DNA from: Branchiostoma floridae
Taxonomy: Eukaryota > Chordata > Leptocardii > Amphioxiformes > Branchiostomatidae
DNA: 62,000 nucleotides
Direction of reading: 5' to 3'
Assembly: GCF_000003815.2 (NCBI RefSeq)
Contig: NC_049981.1
Location: forward strand, 12,729,304-12,791,303
The notes under the pieces are model-generated. The model was not told the origin of the DNA, did not search any database, and was given only the letters and a program-made list of their open reading frames with translations. Shown one piece after another: positions 32,595-44,429 of this stretch; the stretch's first letter is position 1; each line of letters opens with the position of its first letter. Position numbers and translations under genes: made by a program.

Positions 32595-33755
32595 TTATAC
32601 GTCATCGCAATCGGGGATCTTCCTGGCGTCTTTATGGATGAAGTAGAAATTCTTGACCACATAATCCTGTACATCTTTTAGCGTCAACTCCTTACGCTGT
32701 CTTGTCTTTATTTTCTTTTTTATACGTGAGAACCCGGCAATCCAGAAACATTGCGTTTTGTCGCAGTCCTCAGTAATCTTGAATGTGCCCTCCCAATAAA
32801 TGTAAGTAAAGTTGGGTTCAGCCTTGTCGCTCTCATCTTCGACTTTGTTCTTACTAATTGCATTGATAAATGCTTCTTTGCACCGTTCCTCGAGCGTTTT
32901 GTCTGGCCAAATCGCCGGGTTATATACAGTTTTACGAATGGGCGACAGCAAGGTGACATCTTTCACTTCCCAACGCTTGTTCTGTGTATTGTATGACAAT
33001 AGGCTCACATCATACATTTCTGTCGCCTCACCGGCTGCACCCTTGTCCTTGCTCGTTTCCCCACCGGCTGCACCCTTGTCCTTGCTCGTTTCCCCACCGA
33101 CTGCACCCTTGTCCTTGCTCGTTTCCCCACCGACTGCACCCTTGTCCTTGCTCGTCTCCCCACCGACTGCACCCTTGTCCTTGCTCGTTTCCCCACCGAC
33201 TGCACCCTTGTCCTTGCTCGTCTCCCCACCGACTGCACCCTTGTCCTTGCTCGTCTCCCCACCGACTGCACCCTTGTCCTTGCTCGTCTCCCCACCGACT
33301 GCACCCTTGTCCTTGCTCGTTTCCCCACCGACTGCACCCTTGTCCTTGCTCGTTTCCCCACCGACTGCACCCTTGTCCTTGCTCGTCTCCCCACCGACTG
33401 CACCCTTGTCCTTGCTCGTTTCCCCACCGACTGCACCCTTCTTCTTGCTCGTTCCCTCTGCACCCTCTGGTCCCGCCATAGACAGCCCTGTGCCATGAGC
33501 TTTCTTTGACTCACTAGTCCGTCCACTTGGTTTCCTGCACTCAAAGGTCAACTCAAGCGAGTAGATCCCATCTGGAAAGCCACTTGCTGGTGTGTTCTTT
33601 ACACAGACTAGAATAAGTTTTTTCTTCAGTTCCTCCATCATCACATTCAGGTCATGGCAACCTATAATGCGTTTTCCTTTTATTGTACATTGCCTGTTAT
33701 GCTTCAAAGCGTCTCCGCTCATTTGCACAACTAGTCCTGTCGGTTGCCGAGGCAT
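32595..33755 (-). CDS. Uncharacterised protein with tandem GAVGGETSKDK repeats
   Basis: 386 codons in a single exon, not recognised. The N-terminal ~85 residues form a compact region (ECTIKGKR-like basic start, then LKKKLILVCVKN, GIYSLELTFECRKP). Residues about 105-245 hold some twelve copies of the 11-residue unit GAVGGETSKDK, charged and probably disordered. The C-terminal ~140 residues are again globular-looking: WPDKTLEERCKEAF, YIYWEGTFKI, CFWIAGFSRIKKK. No signal peptide or membrane span. Codon-level sameness of the 33-bp units points to recent expansion. It is divergent from the gene at 33991, with 235 bp between the start codons. The two flanking domains being in one frame through the array supports a real gene. 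Confidence 0.7.
   Translation of the reverse strand: MPRQPTGLVVQMSGDALKHNRQCTIKGKRIIGCHDLNVMMEELKKKLILVCVKNTPASGFPDGIYSLELTFECRKPSGRTSESKKAHGTGLSMAGPEGAEGTSKKKGAVGGETSKDKGAVGGETSKDKGAVGGETSKDKGAVGGETSKDKGAVGGETSKDKGAVGGETSKDKGAVGGETSKDKGAVGGETSKDKGAVGGETSKDKGAVGGETSKDKGAVGGETSKDKGAAGGETSKDKGAAGEATEMYDVSLLSYNTQNKRWEVKDVTLLSPIRKTVYNPAIWPDKTLEERCKEAFINAISKNKVEDESDKAEPNFTYIYWEGTFKITEDCDKTQCFWIAGFSRIKKKIKTRQRKELTLKDVQDYVVKNFYFIHKDARKIPDCDDV
33031..33450. repeat. 33-bp coding minisatellite
   Basis: About 12-13 units of 33 bp (plus strand TGCACCCTTGTCCTTGCTCG), differing mainly at a C/T (CGTCTCC or CGTTTCC) and G/A (CCGGCT or CCGACT). It keeps the frame of the minus-strand gene. It also leaves long open frames in other frames, which are shadows. 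Confidence 0.92.
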
Positions 33756-33990
33756 ATTTTCCCACCGATGAGTATGACTGTTCGGTTAACAATACAACCT
33801 GCGTGGTTTCTATACTGTAGACCTCCTGCCGAGTGTCTGCGTCACATGACGCCCTCCAATTACGATCGAATGGGCAGGTGATATAGGACAGACATGTTAA
33901 ACACATTTGCATAGTAAGAGGGTAACCATTCTTGTTAGATCTGTAGCTTATATCAAGCTTGTTATTTTTTCTTTTAGATATTTTTTACAA
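33756..33990. promoter_or_regulatory. Shared divergent promoter region
   Basis: 235 bp separate the start codons of the minus-strand gene (33755) and the plus-strand gene (33991). A bidirectional promoter is inferred from position; no specific box was identified. Confidence 0.4.
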
Positions 33991-36900
33991 ATGGACAGCA
34001 TGGAATGGATCAACGCGTTATCAAGTCAGGTTAAGTGGACAAAGAAGGGAAGGTTGATGCTGAAAGGTTGCTTCCCCGACGACGTCCCAAGGCCTATCCA
34101 GTTCTACCTTTCATCTATTCAGTCTGAAGATATGGCAAATGCCCTTTGCTACATACGGCAGAGTACAACCCATTATTATTCACAAGGATACGCTGGCATA
34201 ATCTTCCATGGGGATTTTCATGATGACTGGCTAAGTAGCAGTGATTCAAGTGAAGATGAAATGAGTGAATATGGTGATGAGAGTGAGCACGAAACAAGCC
34301 ATGAAACATCAAACGACGCAGAAAGCAAGAGCCCATCTCGAGAAAAAACTTACCAGGAATCTGCTTTACAGCCAGGTGAAGTGGGATTCTGTGTGGGAGA
34401 TAAACGGAGGAGAAAGTACAAAATGCTGGAAAAAGACTTCCTCAGAGTTATGGAAATACTATTGAAAGTTAGAAGACAGCAGTTGCCAGAACGCGAAGAC
34501 ATACCTGGCCAACAAGACTTCCTTGACTACGTGGACAAAGAGCTACATTTTATCAACAAGGAACGGGATAACTGCCAACTGAGAGATGTCCACAATTGTG
34601 AAACCGAAGGTGTGTTACGACTTTTGTTATTCCTTTAACAATGTACAAGTTTTGTGTCGATAAAGTTAAATTCATGACGTTGTATCTAATGTTAGTTTTC
34701 AATGGATGACTCACACGATGATTCAATTTTGAATCAACATTTTTAAATGGTACCATCGTTGGTTTTAAATGGCGCCCTATGAAACGGGATTTTCCTTGAT
34801 AGAATAGAGAATATTCATTTGGCTCTTGTACTAGCTGTTTTTATTTATTTATTGAGATTTTCAGAATAAAATTTGAGTGTTGTGAGCAACAGGATTAGTA
34901 TATCCTTAACAAGGCCAATACCTCCAGAGTATAGTTAGAAACAAAAGTGTAAGAACTAAGCGCAAATAACTAATAGCTTGATACATTCTGATAAATAACA
35001 AAGCATTCTGATAAATGACAAAAAATCAGTAACAATGATGGACTCTACATAACAAGACGGAGAGTGAATATCATAGAGATGAAAATAATGGTATTGAAGA
35101 AAAAAAACATGTTGGGTTAACTATGGTAGACAGCATTTACGACAATTGGTCCATGTACATATTGAACGTCGAAATGTGTAGACAGAAGAGATAGGAAATG
35201 GTCTGAAACATCTTGCTTAAAGCGTCTGATTGATGAATCGGGGATTAGCCCGAGTTGTCTTATTTCTGTAGGGAGGGAATTCCAAAAGTCTAAGAAAAGA
35301 TGAGTACATAAAGGTATAGTAGTATTGCATTTGCCTGGAGTTAATTTGGCCTGATTATGTGTTCTAAGGAGAGGATGTGGGGAGTTTATGTAATTGTTAA
35401 CAGCTATTTCGCAATAATCTAAGAAACATTTGAAAATGAAAACTAAATCAAATATTTCACGTCTATATGACAAAGGTAAAAGTGAGCAACTGAGCAGCGT
35501 CTTTGCACGTGTAGTCAGTCGAGTAAATGTTGAGAATAAACTTGGTTCCTCTCCTCTGTACACTATCCAGCCTTTCTATGAGTTCATGAGTGTGAGGAGA
35601 CCAAACCGTGGAACACTATTCTAATTTACTTCGGACAAGTGACATATAGAGAGCTTTTTTGACAAACACGACGGCGTGGAAGCCCAAATACCTTTTAATG
35701 AAACTAAGGATGAATTAGCTTTTGAGATAATGTTTTGGATATGGTTTTGTTTCACTTGCTTCGACGCAAACCTTTCTACAAAGCTAAATGTATTCTTATT
35801 CTTATTAAGTACCCGATAACCTCTTGCATCGTCCTTGTTGGTCGAGAAGTCTTTCGGTTAAAACAAATTGAACTTGGGAGTATGTTATAATTACTCTCTG
35901 GCGGGTTTGACTCCTTTCAATAGATTTGCACCACCTTACACTATATCGTTCACTTTTCATTGTGTTAGTGCATCATTCTGCAGCAAAGTTGAGCTATTAT
36001 AATTCCCGACACAAAAATTAAATTTACTCAATTTTGGCGGTCTAATTTTGTGTTGGAACTACAGTTCAAATTTCTTTCAAAATGATTACAGAGCATTACA
36101 GCCTGGCGTAGCTTCTTTGATTACGATAGGGAATTTGGGCGTCGTTATGGTTATGTGTGTTCAGGTACTTCGTCATTTTGTCCCAGGTTGCTTATATGTA
36201 TACAGCATTCATCAGTTTTGTCCATGTCTGTTAAAATTAGCAAGACTTAAAAGCATTTCAATGTTGAGGAGAGAGCGCGTTTCTATTTGCAGCGGTAGGA
36301 AATCACCCCTTTGGGCCCCCGGTTGTTAACAGGGTGAAACATGACTCAGTCTACCGTTATTAACACAGCTTTTGATGTGCGTCAGTTGAAACTTTACCAT
36401 TGTGTTAACGATGCAGTTTCTGTCAAGAGCAACGCTCCTCTAATGGCAAAAAAAATATTTTGCTCACAATAGGTTTGGCATGCTTTAGCAAGAATAACTA
36501 AAGACAAAGCCTTGAATGCCCCCAACCCCCCACCCCCCGGCCTGCCAGTGTCAGAATGTCTCTATGACACTTTGTCGGCGGTTTTTTTTGTCGTGCACAA
36601 AGACATGGTAGATTGCAACACTGCTATTGTAAATATTTAAGCAAGTGACGTCACCCTTCACCTTAACGACGACGAGTATTCGACGGCATGGCCTCTAGAC
36701 TTCATTCTATCAAATTTTGGAGTAGGGGGTAATTTTCATAAATTAATTCAATTTATATGTTCTGTAAACCCCAGACGTGTGTCTTAACGCCATTTTTTGC
36801 AACTGTAAAAGGAGTCGGACAAGGTTGCAACCTTAGCTCTACGTGGTTTAATTCATTTCTAATTGACCATGTGAATGTGCTTGATGATGCTAAATGCTCA

Positions 36901-38742
36901 CCACCCTCTTTCCACGGTTACAGACAGAAAGAAAACCATTGCCACTATCCTCTTAACAGCACAAAATACACACATTACAGAGGAGGTGGAATCCTTCGTC
37001 TTCTACTGTCTCAGAAAAAGAAGTACGACCCAATAATATACAATTTAGCGTTAGACTTCAAACAAGAGACATGCTTTCTATCCTGTTAACCATTGTTTGT
37101 CATTTTTGTCACATACAATTAGCCCCAGGATCAAACATAACTTACAAATACAAAACATTCTTTATTACAAATGGGTGTTGCAATTTTTCACAAGGCGCTA
37201 TATTAACATTGTGTGTGTGTTGCTGATACAAATCTGTAACCACCATTCGGCTTGATAGCGTGACTCGACTTCACCTGAAAGCTGTAACTAATTGATATCT
37301 GTGTGATAAATGGATACAGAAAAATGTGGGATTTGGCATCTTTTTCAATCAGAATATCTAAAACGACACCATCTACCGGGATTATAAGTACCTTCCGAAA
37401 ATTTGATAAGCGGGTGGCAATGCCCATTGAAGAACCTCTGCTAGATATGTTCGAGATATAGAACACATAATAAATAATTTTAGAAAAAAATCTTTAGCAT
37501 GTAACCTAAGCTGAAGTATTTTTCTTTGCAGGATATGGTGCCTATTTTGACATCAAGGGTGCATGGACGATGCTCAGTTCCCTGACACAGGTATTTGTCC
37601 ATTTTAATTTAAGTATTCAATGATTTTTATGGATGCTAAGGTAGTGGTAAATGTATCTCTGAAAAAAGTGTTTTCTCTGCACTTATAATGTTCAACAGAC
37701 CTACACAAACTGCAACAGTCCAATCGTCAAGCAAGCTTATTTCTACATCCTACAAAAAGTGATTTTGCAACATTTATTATTATTTTTTCAAGTTATGTCG
37801 ATTTGATACTTACCTTTGCCACCTATGCCGTGTACCTTTTTTGTCCCTTTTGTCCTGCTAAAAACGAAACATGGCAATCGTAACACACTGCGGAAATGCA
37901 CCTATAACAGGTGTGTGCTCGGGAGAGGGTTCCATTATAACGCGAGGAAAATACTCGGCACGATTAACTTCCCATTATGTACCTTTATGCATCCATTGTT
38001 GCTGCCTTCTTCCTTGTTAATAAGTGTACAAAATACAAAGATCTCTGTGGGTACCAAAATTATGACAAAAATGACCTATACTGTCGAGAATTTTTATAAC
38101 TTTGACCCGTCACAACAGCGCCGAGGAACGTTACGGTAGGTTCTTCCCATGACACTCGCCAGGCCCGATTAAGGACCGCAATGTTTTGACCTATGTTTGC
38201 TGTCTTCGAATGCACCATTAGGCCTTTTAAAGAATGTGTTGTCAAACATTTGAATGTCTGAAGTGTGCATATCTTGGAAATTGCTGTTAATGCATTCTCC
38301 CTGAATTAACCGTTTACTTTTATTTGGTGGTTTTATGATTAGTCTCTGATTTGTCTTCTAATTTGAACGCTCAAACACTTTATTGTAAGTAACGATATTT
38401 CAGCATGCACTCAAATAGAATTTTGGGGTACAAGTATCATTAGGTTTCGTGTATGGACAATATCTCTGTTGCTAACACATTACGATTTTCTTTCAACAGC
38501 ACAACGTGACACAGTACACCAAGAAAACAGAGACGGCAGAACAAGATCTGGAATTTGTAAAGCATCTATTTACTTTGTCGGTACGCTTTACATGTTTTAA
38601 TGACATGATAAAATTTCCAGAGATTATTAAACGACTAAAGCCTCTTCATGTGAAGCCAGGTATAGATAGACGAATGTTTGTGACAAGCAAGTGTTACCAA
38701 TTTTTATATGAAAAAGTTAAGGCCATAAAGAGTGGTAACTGA
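33991..38742 (+). CDS. Uncharacterised three-exon gene, 306 codons
   Basis: Exons: 33991-34609, 37532-37590, 38500-38742 (stop TGA). Junctions GAAG|GTGTGT, TTTGCAG|GATATGG, CACAG|GTATTT and CAACAG|CACAAC keep frame (phases 1 and 0). The N-terminal ~80 residues (MDSMEWINALSSQVKW, FPDDVPRPIQFYLSSI, GYAGIIFHGDF) look globular. Next comes a serine/acidic stretch (SSSDSSEDEMSEYGDESEHE) at about 85-120, then a basic helical region (RRRKYKMLEKDFLRVMEILL). Exon 2 encodes GYGAYFDIKGAWTMLSSLTQ. Exon 3 is helical. An alternative donor exists in exon 3 after TTGTCG at about 38580. I do not recognise the family. The second intron boundary set is convincing; expression is unproven. Intron 1 contains a LINE fragment and a duplicated segment. 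Confidence 0.6.
34641..36085. repeat. Segment duplicated from 31027-31460, interrupted by a LINE
   Basis: TGTACAAGTTTTGTG...GATTCAATTTTGAATCAAC at 34641-34745 and CTTTCTA-AAAGCTAAATGT through the hairpin on TAATTTTGTGTTGGAA at 35765-36085 match 31027-31460 in the same order. About 1 kb of LINE-bearing DNA lies between the halves. Confidence 0.65.
35110..35690 (-). mobile_element. CR1/L2-like LINE, 3' end of reverse transcriptase
   Basis: A frame of 148 codons (35563-35117) carries LPLSYRREIFDLVFIFKCF, FLDFWNSLPTEIR and SSIRRFKQDV, the usual C-terminal tail of CR1/L2/Jockey-type RTs. Upstream, in another frame, the minus strand reads KALYMSLVRSKLEYCSTVWSP, the preceding conserved block, so one frameshift separates them. 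5'-truncated and dead. It lies antisense in intron 1 of the gene at 33991. Confidence 0.8.
36160..36606. repeat. Uninterrupted paralogue of the flanks of the 42-48 kb foldback element
   Basis: Left part (CATTTCAATGT...TTTCTATTTGCAGCGGTAG) matches 42150-42192. Right part (GAAATCACCCCTTTGGGCCC through GCACAAAGACATGG) matches 47935-48256. Here the two parts are contiguous at 36299. Confidence 0.8.
36607..37531. other. Remainder of intron 1 of the 33991 gene
   Basis: A 110-codon + frame at 36757-37089 has no recognisable content. Nothing else supported. Confidence 0.35.
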
Positions 38743-40429
38743 GGCGTTTGGGGGTGTTTTTGGTGTCATGAAAATATCATGTTTGGATAATGCATGGGTC
38801 TTTAGTTTTTTTTTAGGAAGTACCTTATTGCATAAAGGTGATTTATGCAAATTAGCATGACGTCATGATGATGTCATAGAGAGCTATATGGCCACGCCCA
38901 TTTGGGGGAAAATGACAGAAAAGTGTTTTGTCCCGCTTGTAATTCGACGATTGTTGTTGATACTTTACAGTATTGTAAATAATGGTCAATTAAAAAGATC
39001 TGTGCGTGGATTTTGTCATATCATGTAATGCTGATTTTTTATGATTTTTTTTCCTCAAATTTTTATTACCCCATATGCTACCAGCAATTGGGAGCACTAA
39101 TTAGCACCCTTTTGAGGCGGCTGCGCGAGACATTCTACCTTAAAGGGTAAATGTCAAAATAAGATCCATTTTGACTAATTTTGATGAACAGTTTTTGGGG
39201 CGTGTCGCTCCGATAATCACATTGTGGTGGTAGTAGTGACGCAATTCATTTTTACAGGCCATAGAAAAATCAAAATGATATTTTGAGGTCAGATTTGTAT
39301 TCGGCATGTGCCAAGACCTCCGTTTACCAAGTTTTGCTCTTGTATCTTCAAGGAGAGGGAAAATATGGTGTTTTTGCATATTTAATTAGCTGACTCAGAT
39401 TTTATAACCCCCTGGAACTCAATTATTCAGGATTATGTATCATTTATGAATTAGATATGTAAATTTCATGGACATAGTTCAATTCAGCATGTTACAAAAG
39501 TCCAGTATACCAAGTTTTTTCCTTGTACATGTATCTTGTATGACTGCGGAGATATTGTTATCTTGCATATTTAATTTGCTGACCAAGAGAAATTATGGCG
39601 TAATTTTTAGGCTTTTGATGGCCATAACTCTCTAACGGTATGTCCGATGTTTTCGCAATAAAAACCATTCTATTTCTCTCACCAAGACCTATCCAATGAT
39701 GTCAAGTTTGAAAAGCTGTGAAGAGTTTGAAATTTTTGTGTAATTTGAGACAGCTACTTTGACCTTGAAATTTGGCCAACAAATAGCAACATTTGATGGC
39801 CAAATCTTTGATTTTATAAAAATAGAAGAACCTATCTACTAACATTGATGGTTATTTTTCGAAAAGAAATCTTCCTCGGGCATACCTCCTGGCTACCTTT
39901 TAAGATATGCCTGCAGAAATTAGACATCGATTCATCAAGACATTGGAAAGGTTGACAGATGTCTGCCATGTGACTCTGTTAAATATGTTGAGCACGTTTT
40001 ACAAGCTTGATACTGTTAAACTTGTATGGTTATACGTTGAAAAAAATACGTATCAAATATAGACATCGTTAATAATTAGCTGTGTATGGAATTATACTTG
40101 GCAAAAAGCTTCACAAAATTGTAAAATTGTATTTATTAATCATTTATTACTACTGGGAAAGCACATCATAGGAACTTACACAAACGTGACACATACAAGA
40201 AAACGTTGTATTGTTTGAAAACGAATGTACACAATGTTAAGTAATCATACGGTGCAATGTGCACTCTTTGATTAAATGTAATTTTTGTTCTTTATCCTTT
40301 TTTGTGGCATAATCTTGTCTCTGTGGCTGTACGGTATGATCAACGACTATGGAAATGGCCTAGTTTTTATGATACGTGACTTGCAATGCTCACTTTTATG
40401 TAACTTCTTAATGTTACAAATATAGAATC
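38743..40429. other. Noncoding, AT-rich
   Basis: No gene seen. Motifs such as GACGTCATGATGATGTCAT and GGCCATAACTCTCTAACGG suggest old dispersed repeats, but boundaries are not visible. Confidence 0.35.
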
Positions 40430-40870
40430 TTTACTGGTTATATTGATTGTGTCCAGACTGGCTTATTATAGATATGCAACAAAATCTCTTTTTTTGCATA
40501 ATTGATATGGATTCACTATCTCCTGCTTTATCTTGCAAACATCCTTCAGGAACTTCAACTAACTACTGAATACATAAAATCCGCATATTAAATTCTAATT
40601 GGATTAGATGTAATTAGAAATTACATTAAGTCCGATATTCTGTACACTCAGAATTCTGCACACTAAGTAGTAGAATGAGAACTACATCGACGAAACAGCG
40701 TGGTTGACTGCATGCCATCTATTCCTCTCCTTTTATATTTTGACCTTTGTGAAAACGCCGACGTTAAGGAATAAGAAATTAGCGTTAACTAACATCTTTA
40801 CATCACATCATGTCAGTAGGCAACATCTCCACTTCCAGTGCCGGCAGTCAGAAAGTCAACCACACACAAT
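40430..40870 (-). pseudogene. Relic copy of the 3' part of the mind-bomb-like gene
   Basis: 40430-40560 matches 49350-49490 (GCATAATTGATATGGATTCA). 40590-40860 matches 50525-50789 (GATATTCTGTACACTCAG, then ATTAGC-TTAACTAACATC). The last 70 bp correspond to the exon at 50719-50789 but carry substitutions and small gaps that break its frame. The segment between these two blocks at 49.5-50.5 kb, including the terminal exon, is absent here. Confidence 0.6.
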
Positions 40871-42034
40871 ATGAAAATATTCAAAAGACATTATTTTTTG
40901 TTTCATTTGTATTCGAGTCCATTCCAAGTCACCATGCGGGTTTTTAGGTGATATTTGTAATTAGTCTGAATTATTTTGAATAAAAGAATATCTGAGCCAC
41001 AATAATTGAATTCTTTTCAAAAAAATTGACTAAGAAAATACATATTTTTTTGAATTCCTTTGAATATTTTAGAAATATTTTGAAAGTAACTGTACAAAAA
41101 TATCTTTATTTAGAAGAATTGTGAAACTTCTGCGTGAATATTTCACATTTAGAAATATTTACAAATATTTGTAAACTTTGCCAAATGGTGAAATTAGTTT
41201 ATTGTCCCAATAAAAGTAACCCCTATTGTTGCATCTGTATATTTTTAGATTTCACTGCTGGGCACTGGTGGATCCTTTGTGGTGGGCCATTGTTGCATGG
41301 CACCCAACCATACTTTGCAAGGATGTGTAAATTGCTATCTTCCCAGCCCACTGAACCATTTACAAAAAATGGTAGAAAACGGTAGAAAATGGTAAATAAT
41401 GGTAGAATGCTGTTATCATTATTTAGAAACCATTAGAAGTATCCAATTCCACACCATGAATATTTCCAAAGTTTTACAGGACCAGGGAAATATTTATAAA
41501 GTTCAAATAGTTTTAAAAATATTTCTGAATTATCAAATGTCCTAGACATACAATTACAAAACTTTAAAATCAATTCTAAACAATGGCAACAAACATCCGC
41601 ACGGTGTCTTGGAATGGACTCTATACCTAATTATTGGTGAATTTTTGCAGCTCACACTTAGGATCAAATGCCATTCCAATAGCTTATAGCTAGCAAACGA
41701 TTGGACATCTCATAGGGTAAAATGTTTAGAATAGAGAGCAACAGTAGCTCTGATTAATGAGTCCTGTTTATTCAAGTTGCCTTCGTGCATAAGTCAATAC
41801 CAACGGAAGAAAATAAACCGAATATATTGTTTGACTTCTGTAGGTTAATTTCGGCATTCTATTTTGTGATCTCCTCACATAAGCAAGTCTGGTGCTTGTT
41901 CCATGACTTTACCATCATATATAATAAGTTGAACATCATAGGAAAGGAAATTACGCAAGCTTTTAAATAATACATATTTCATTCAAATTAATAAAAAAGA
42001 ACGGAAATATTATCAAACAAAGTTATTTATTCCA
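40871..42034. other. AT-rich noncoding sequence
   Basis: Rich in GAATATTTT and AGAAATATTT words, with short GGTAGAAAAT repeats near 41370-41410. No gene seen. Confidence 0.4.
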
Positions 42035-42979
42035 AACTTAGCGTGCCGAGTTTGTATCCACTGATCGACGGCATTACGATATGTCCGTATCTGTTAAAGT
42101 CACCAAGGCTTTTTAATAGAATGTAACTTCAGAGTCTGTCACATTTCAATGTAGGAGAGAGAGAGAGTGTGTGTTTCTATTCGCAGCAGTAGAAAATCAA
42201 ATCCAATCAGGTATATATGTAGTTTGCGGTCCACCACGTGTTTCTGTTGAGCCGATAAAATTGCTTTGTGTTGAGGATCTAGTGAAGCTTTAATGTATAT
42301 TTGTATGAAAGTATGTAACATTTCATCTTTGTTTAACTCACGTTTTTGGTACCTTATTCTGGCAAGCAGATTCGATGGTGCCAAAACGTTTTGCCCGTGT
42401 GAGCTTCCGGGCATTTGTGCGATGTTTTCTCCTAACGTCGGCAATAGCACGTTCCGGACCCATTTCTCTTTGCGTTGCATTTGGAGCGAGAACGGTTGCC
42501 TGACGGTTGGTCTTGCAATGCGTCGAACGCTTATGCAATGCGTACGCCGACACCGCTAATCTTACTACACGGTCGATGTCTTTATTCGACGGTCGAGAAT
42601 TACGGCACGGACGAAATCCTTATTCCACGGTCGAACCTAGTTATTTCAAAATCCTTATTCCACGTTCGGTCGAGTGCTTACTCCACGGTTGATTCAGCCC
42701 TCGCCCGACGGTGGAATAAGGCTTCAGCCCTGGACCGACCGTGGAATAAGGATTAGGGGATCTTTCACACCTCTACCAAACAGAAATACCCACTCACCCA
42801 CACTGAGTTGTGTATTCGTGTGTGTATTCTAGATCGACTAGTTAGGCATTCGTGTACAAAAAAACCAAGAAACCCAAAAGTGGGCACAACTCTTACTTTC
42901 TGCTACTCTACACGATTGTTTTATCATAAAATGCGTTGTTATTGATCTTTTCTTTTAATTTTGCACACATCCCTTACAG

Positions 42980-43084
42980 GTGGATGCACTACTCTGTCAA
43001 CAATACAATATGGGAAATAGCTGCAAGAGGAGCTGAATACACCATAATTCAGGCTGTTCCTTATTACGGAACACCCACTATCCG
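42980..43084 (+). other. Candidate 105-bp exon (also at 43836-43940)
   Basis: Flanked by CCCTTACAG acceptor and CCG|GTAGAT donor. Read in the frame that starts one base in, it is open and begins WMHYSVNNTIWEIAARGAEY. The copy in the next unit differs by one residue (Y to F). Length is a multiple of three. No protein family recognised, and no partner exons could be joined. Confidence 0.3.
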
Positions 43085-43149
43085 GTAGATAATAAGATAT
43101 ATGTACATTGTTAAAGAGAAGACTGACTGATATGTATGTTCAAACGTTC

Positions 43150-43455
43150 TTTCATGAATTGTCTGTAGATAATGACAAGTTACGATTTTACAAAAGTGTC
43201 AATTCCAAATACTAGATTGAAAATTACCTGAATCATAACGAGTTTGATGAAAGATCCGCCTTATGTAAAATAAGAATTAGTGCGCACCCATTATAATTAG
43301 AAATAGAAAGGGGTCGTTATAGAAAGCTACCTGTACACGATAGATTATGTAAATATTGCCGAATGAATGCAGTGGAAAATGAAAAAAACTCAAGTGACCC
43401 TGCCAAAGTCATATCTACTGAAAATGATTGTTATTGCCATGTGCAATGTTGGTAA
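43150..43455 (+). mobile_element. LINE RT C-terminal fragment (repeat unit 1)
   Basis: The + strand reads FHELSVDNDKLRFYKSV, a stop, then NEFDERSALCKIRISAHPL, a stop from the TAATTA insert, then LEIERGRYRKLPVHDRLCKY. This HPLEIERGRY...R.C.YC pattern is typical of the zinc-binding tail of some invertebrate LINE reverse transcriptases. Confidence 0.6.
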
Positions 43456-44004
43456 ATTCGCGACAAAGACACACGATGTCTGCACGGACACGGCCCGAAG
43501 ACAAGCACCCGAAGGTACATAAGGCGTCCAGTAGACGGAAGGTCTGGTAGCTCTTGTACGGGGGTGCGGTATTAGTGGTATGGCATCATTTCCGTGTCAA
43601 AATTTCGTATTGAAACACTAAAGCCACCTCTACCAAACAGAAATACCCACTCACCCACACTGAGTTGTGTATTCGTGTGTGTATTCTAGATCGACTAGTT
43701 AGGCATTCGTGTACAAAAAAACAAGAAACCCAAAAGTGGGCACAACTCTTACTTTCTGCTACTCTACACGATTGTTTTATCATAAAATGCGTTGTTATTG
43801 ATCTTTTCTTTTAATTTTGCACACATCCCTTACAGGTGGATGCACTACTCTGTCAACAATACAATATGGGAAATAGCTGCAAGAGGAGCTGAATACACCA
43901 TAATTCAGGCTGTTCCTTTTTACGGAACACCCACTATCCGGTAGATAATAAGATATATGTACATTGTTAAAGAGAAGACTGACTGATATGTATGTTCAAA
44001 GTTC

Positions 44005-44304
44005 TTTCATGAATTGTCTGTAGATAATGACAAGTTACGATTTTACAAAAGTGTCAATTCCAAATACTAGATTGAAAATTACCTGAATCATAACGAGTTT
44101 GATGAAAGATCCGCCTTGTGTAAAATAAGAATTAGTGCGCACCCATTAGAAATAGAAAGGGGTCGTTATAGAAAGCTACCTGTACACGATAGATTATGTA
44201 AATATTGCCGAATGAATGCAGTGGAAAATGAAAAAAACTCAAGTGACCCTGCCAAAGTCATATCTACTGAAAATGATTGTTATTGCCATGTGCAATGTTG
44301 GTAA
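44005..44304 (+). mobile_element. LINE RT C-terminal fragment (repeat unit 2)
   Basis: Duplicate of 43150-43455, without the 6-bp insert, so 62 codons (44116-44304) stay open through CKIRISAHPLEIERGRY and the CKYC motif. A broken inverted piece of the same tail lies at about 46276-46350. Confidence 0.6.
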
Positions 44305-44429
44305 ATTCGCGACAAAGACACACGATGTCTGCACGGACACGGCCCGAAGACAAGCACCCGAAGGAACATAAGGCGTCCAGTAGACGGAAGGTCTGGTAGC
44401 TCTTGTACGGGGGTGCGGTATTAGTAGTA

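Noticed and set aside
33001-33450. CRISPR-like regular repeats
   Set aside because: Units are contiguous with no spacers and lie in a coding frame of a eukaryotic gene.
32812-33544. Three long open frames across the 33-bp array, on both strands
   Set aside because: The array is open in several frames because 33 is divisible by three. Only the 386-codon minus frame continues into distinct globular sequence on both sides.
36757-37089. 110-codon plus-strand frame in intron 1 of the 33991 gene
   Set aside because: No recognised motif; splicing of the host gene across it keeps frame without it.
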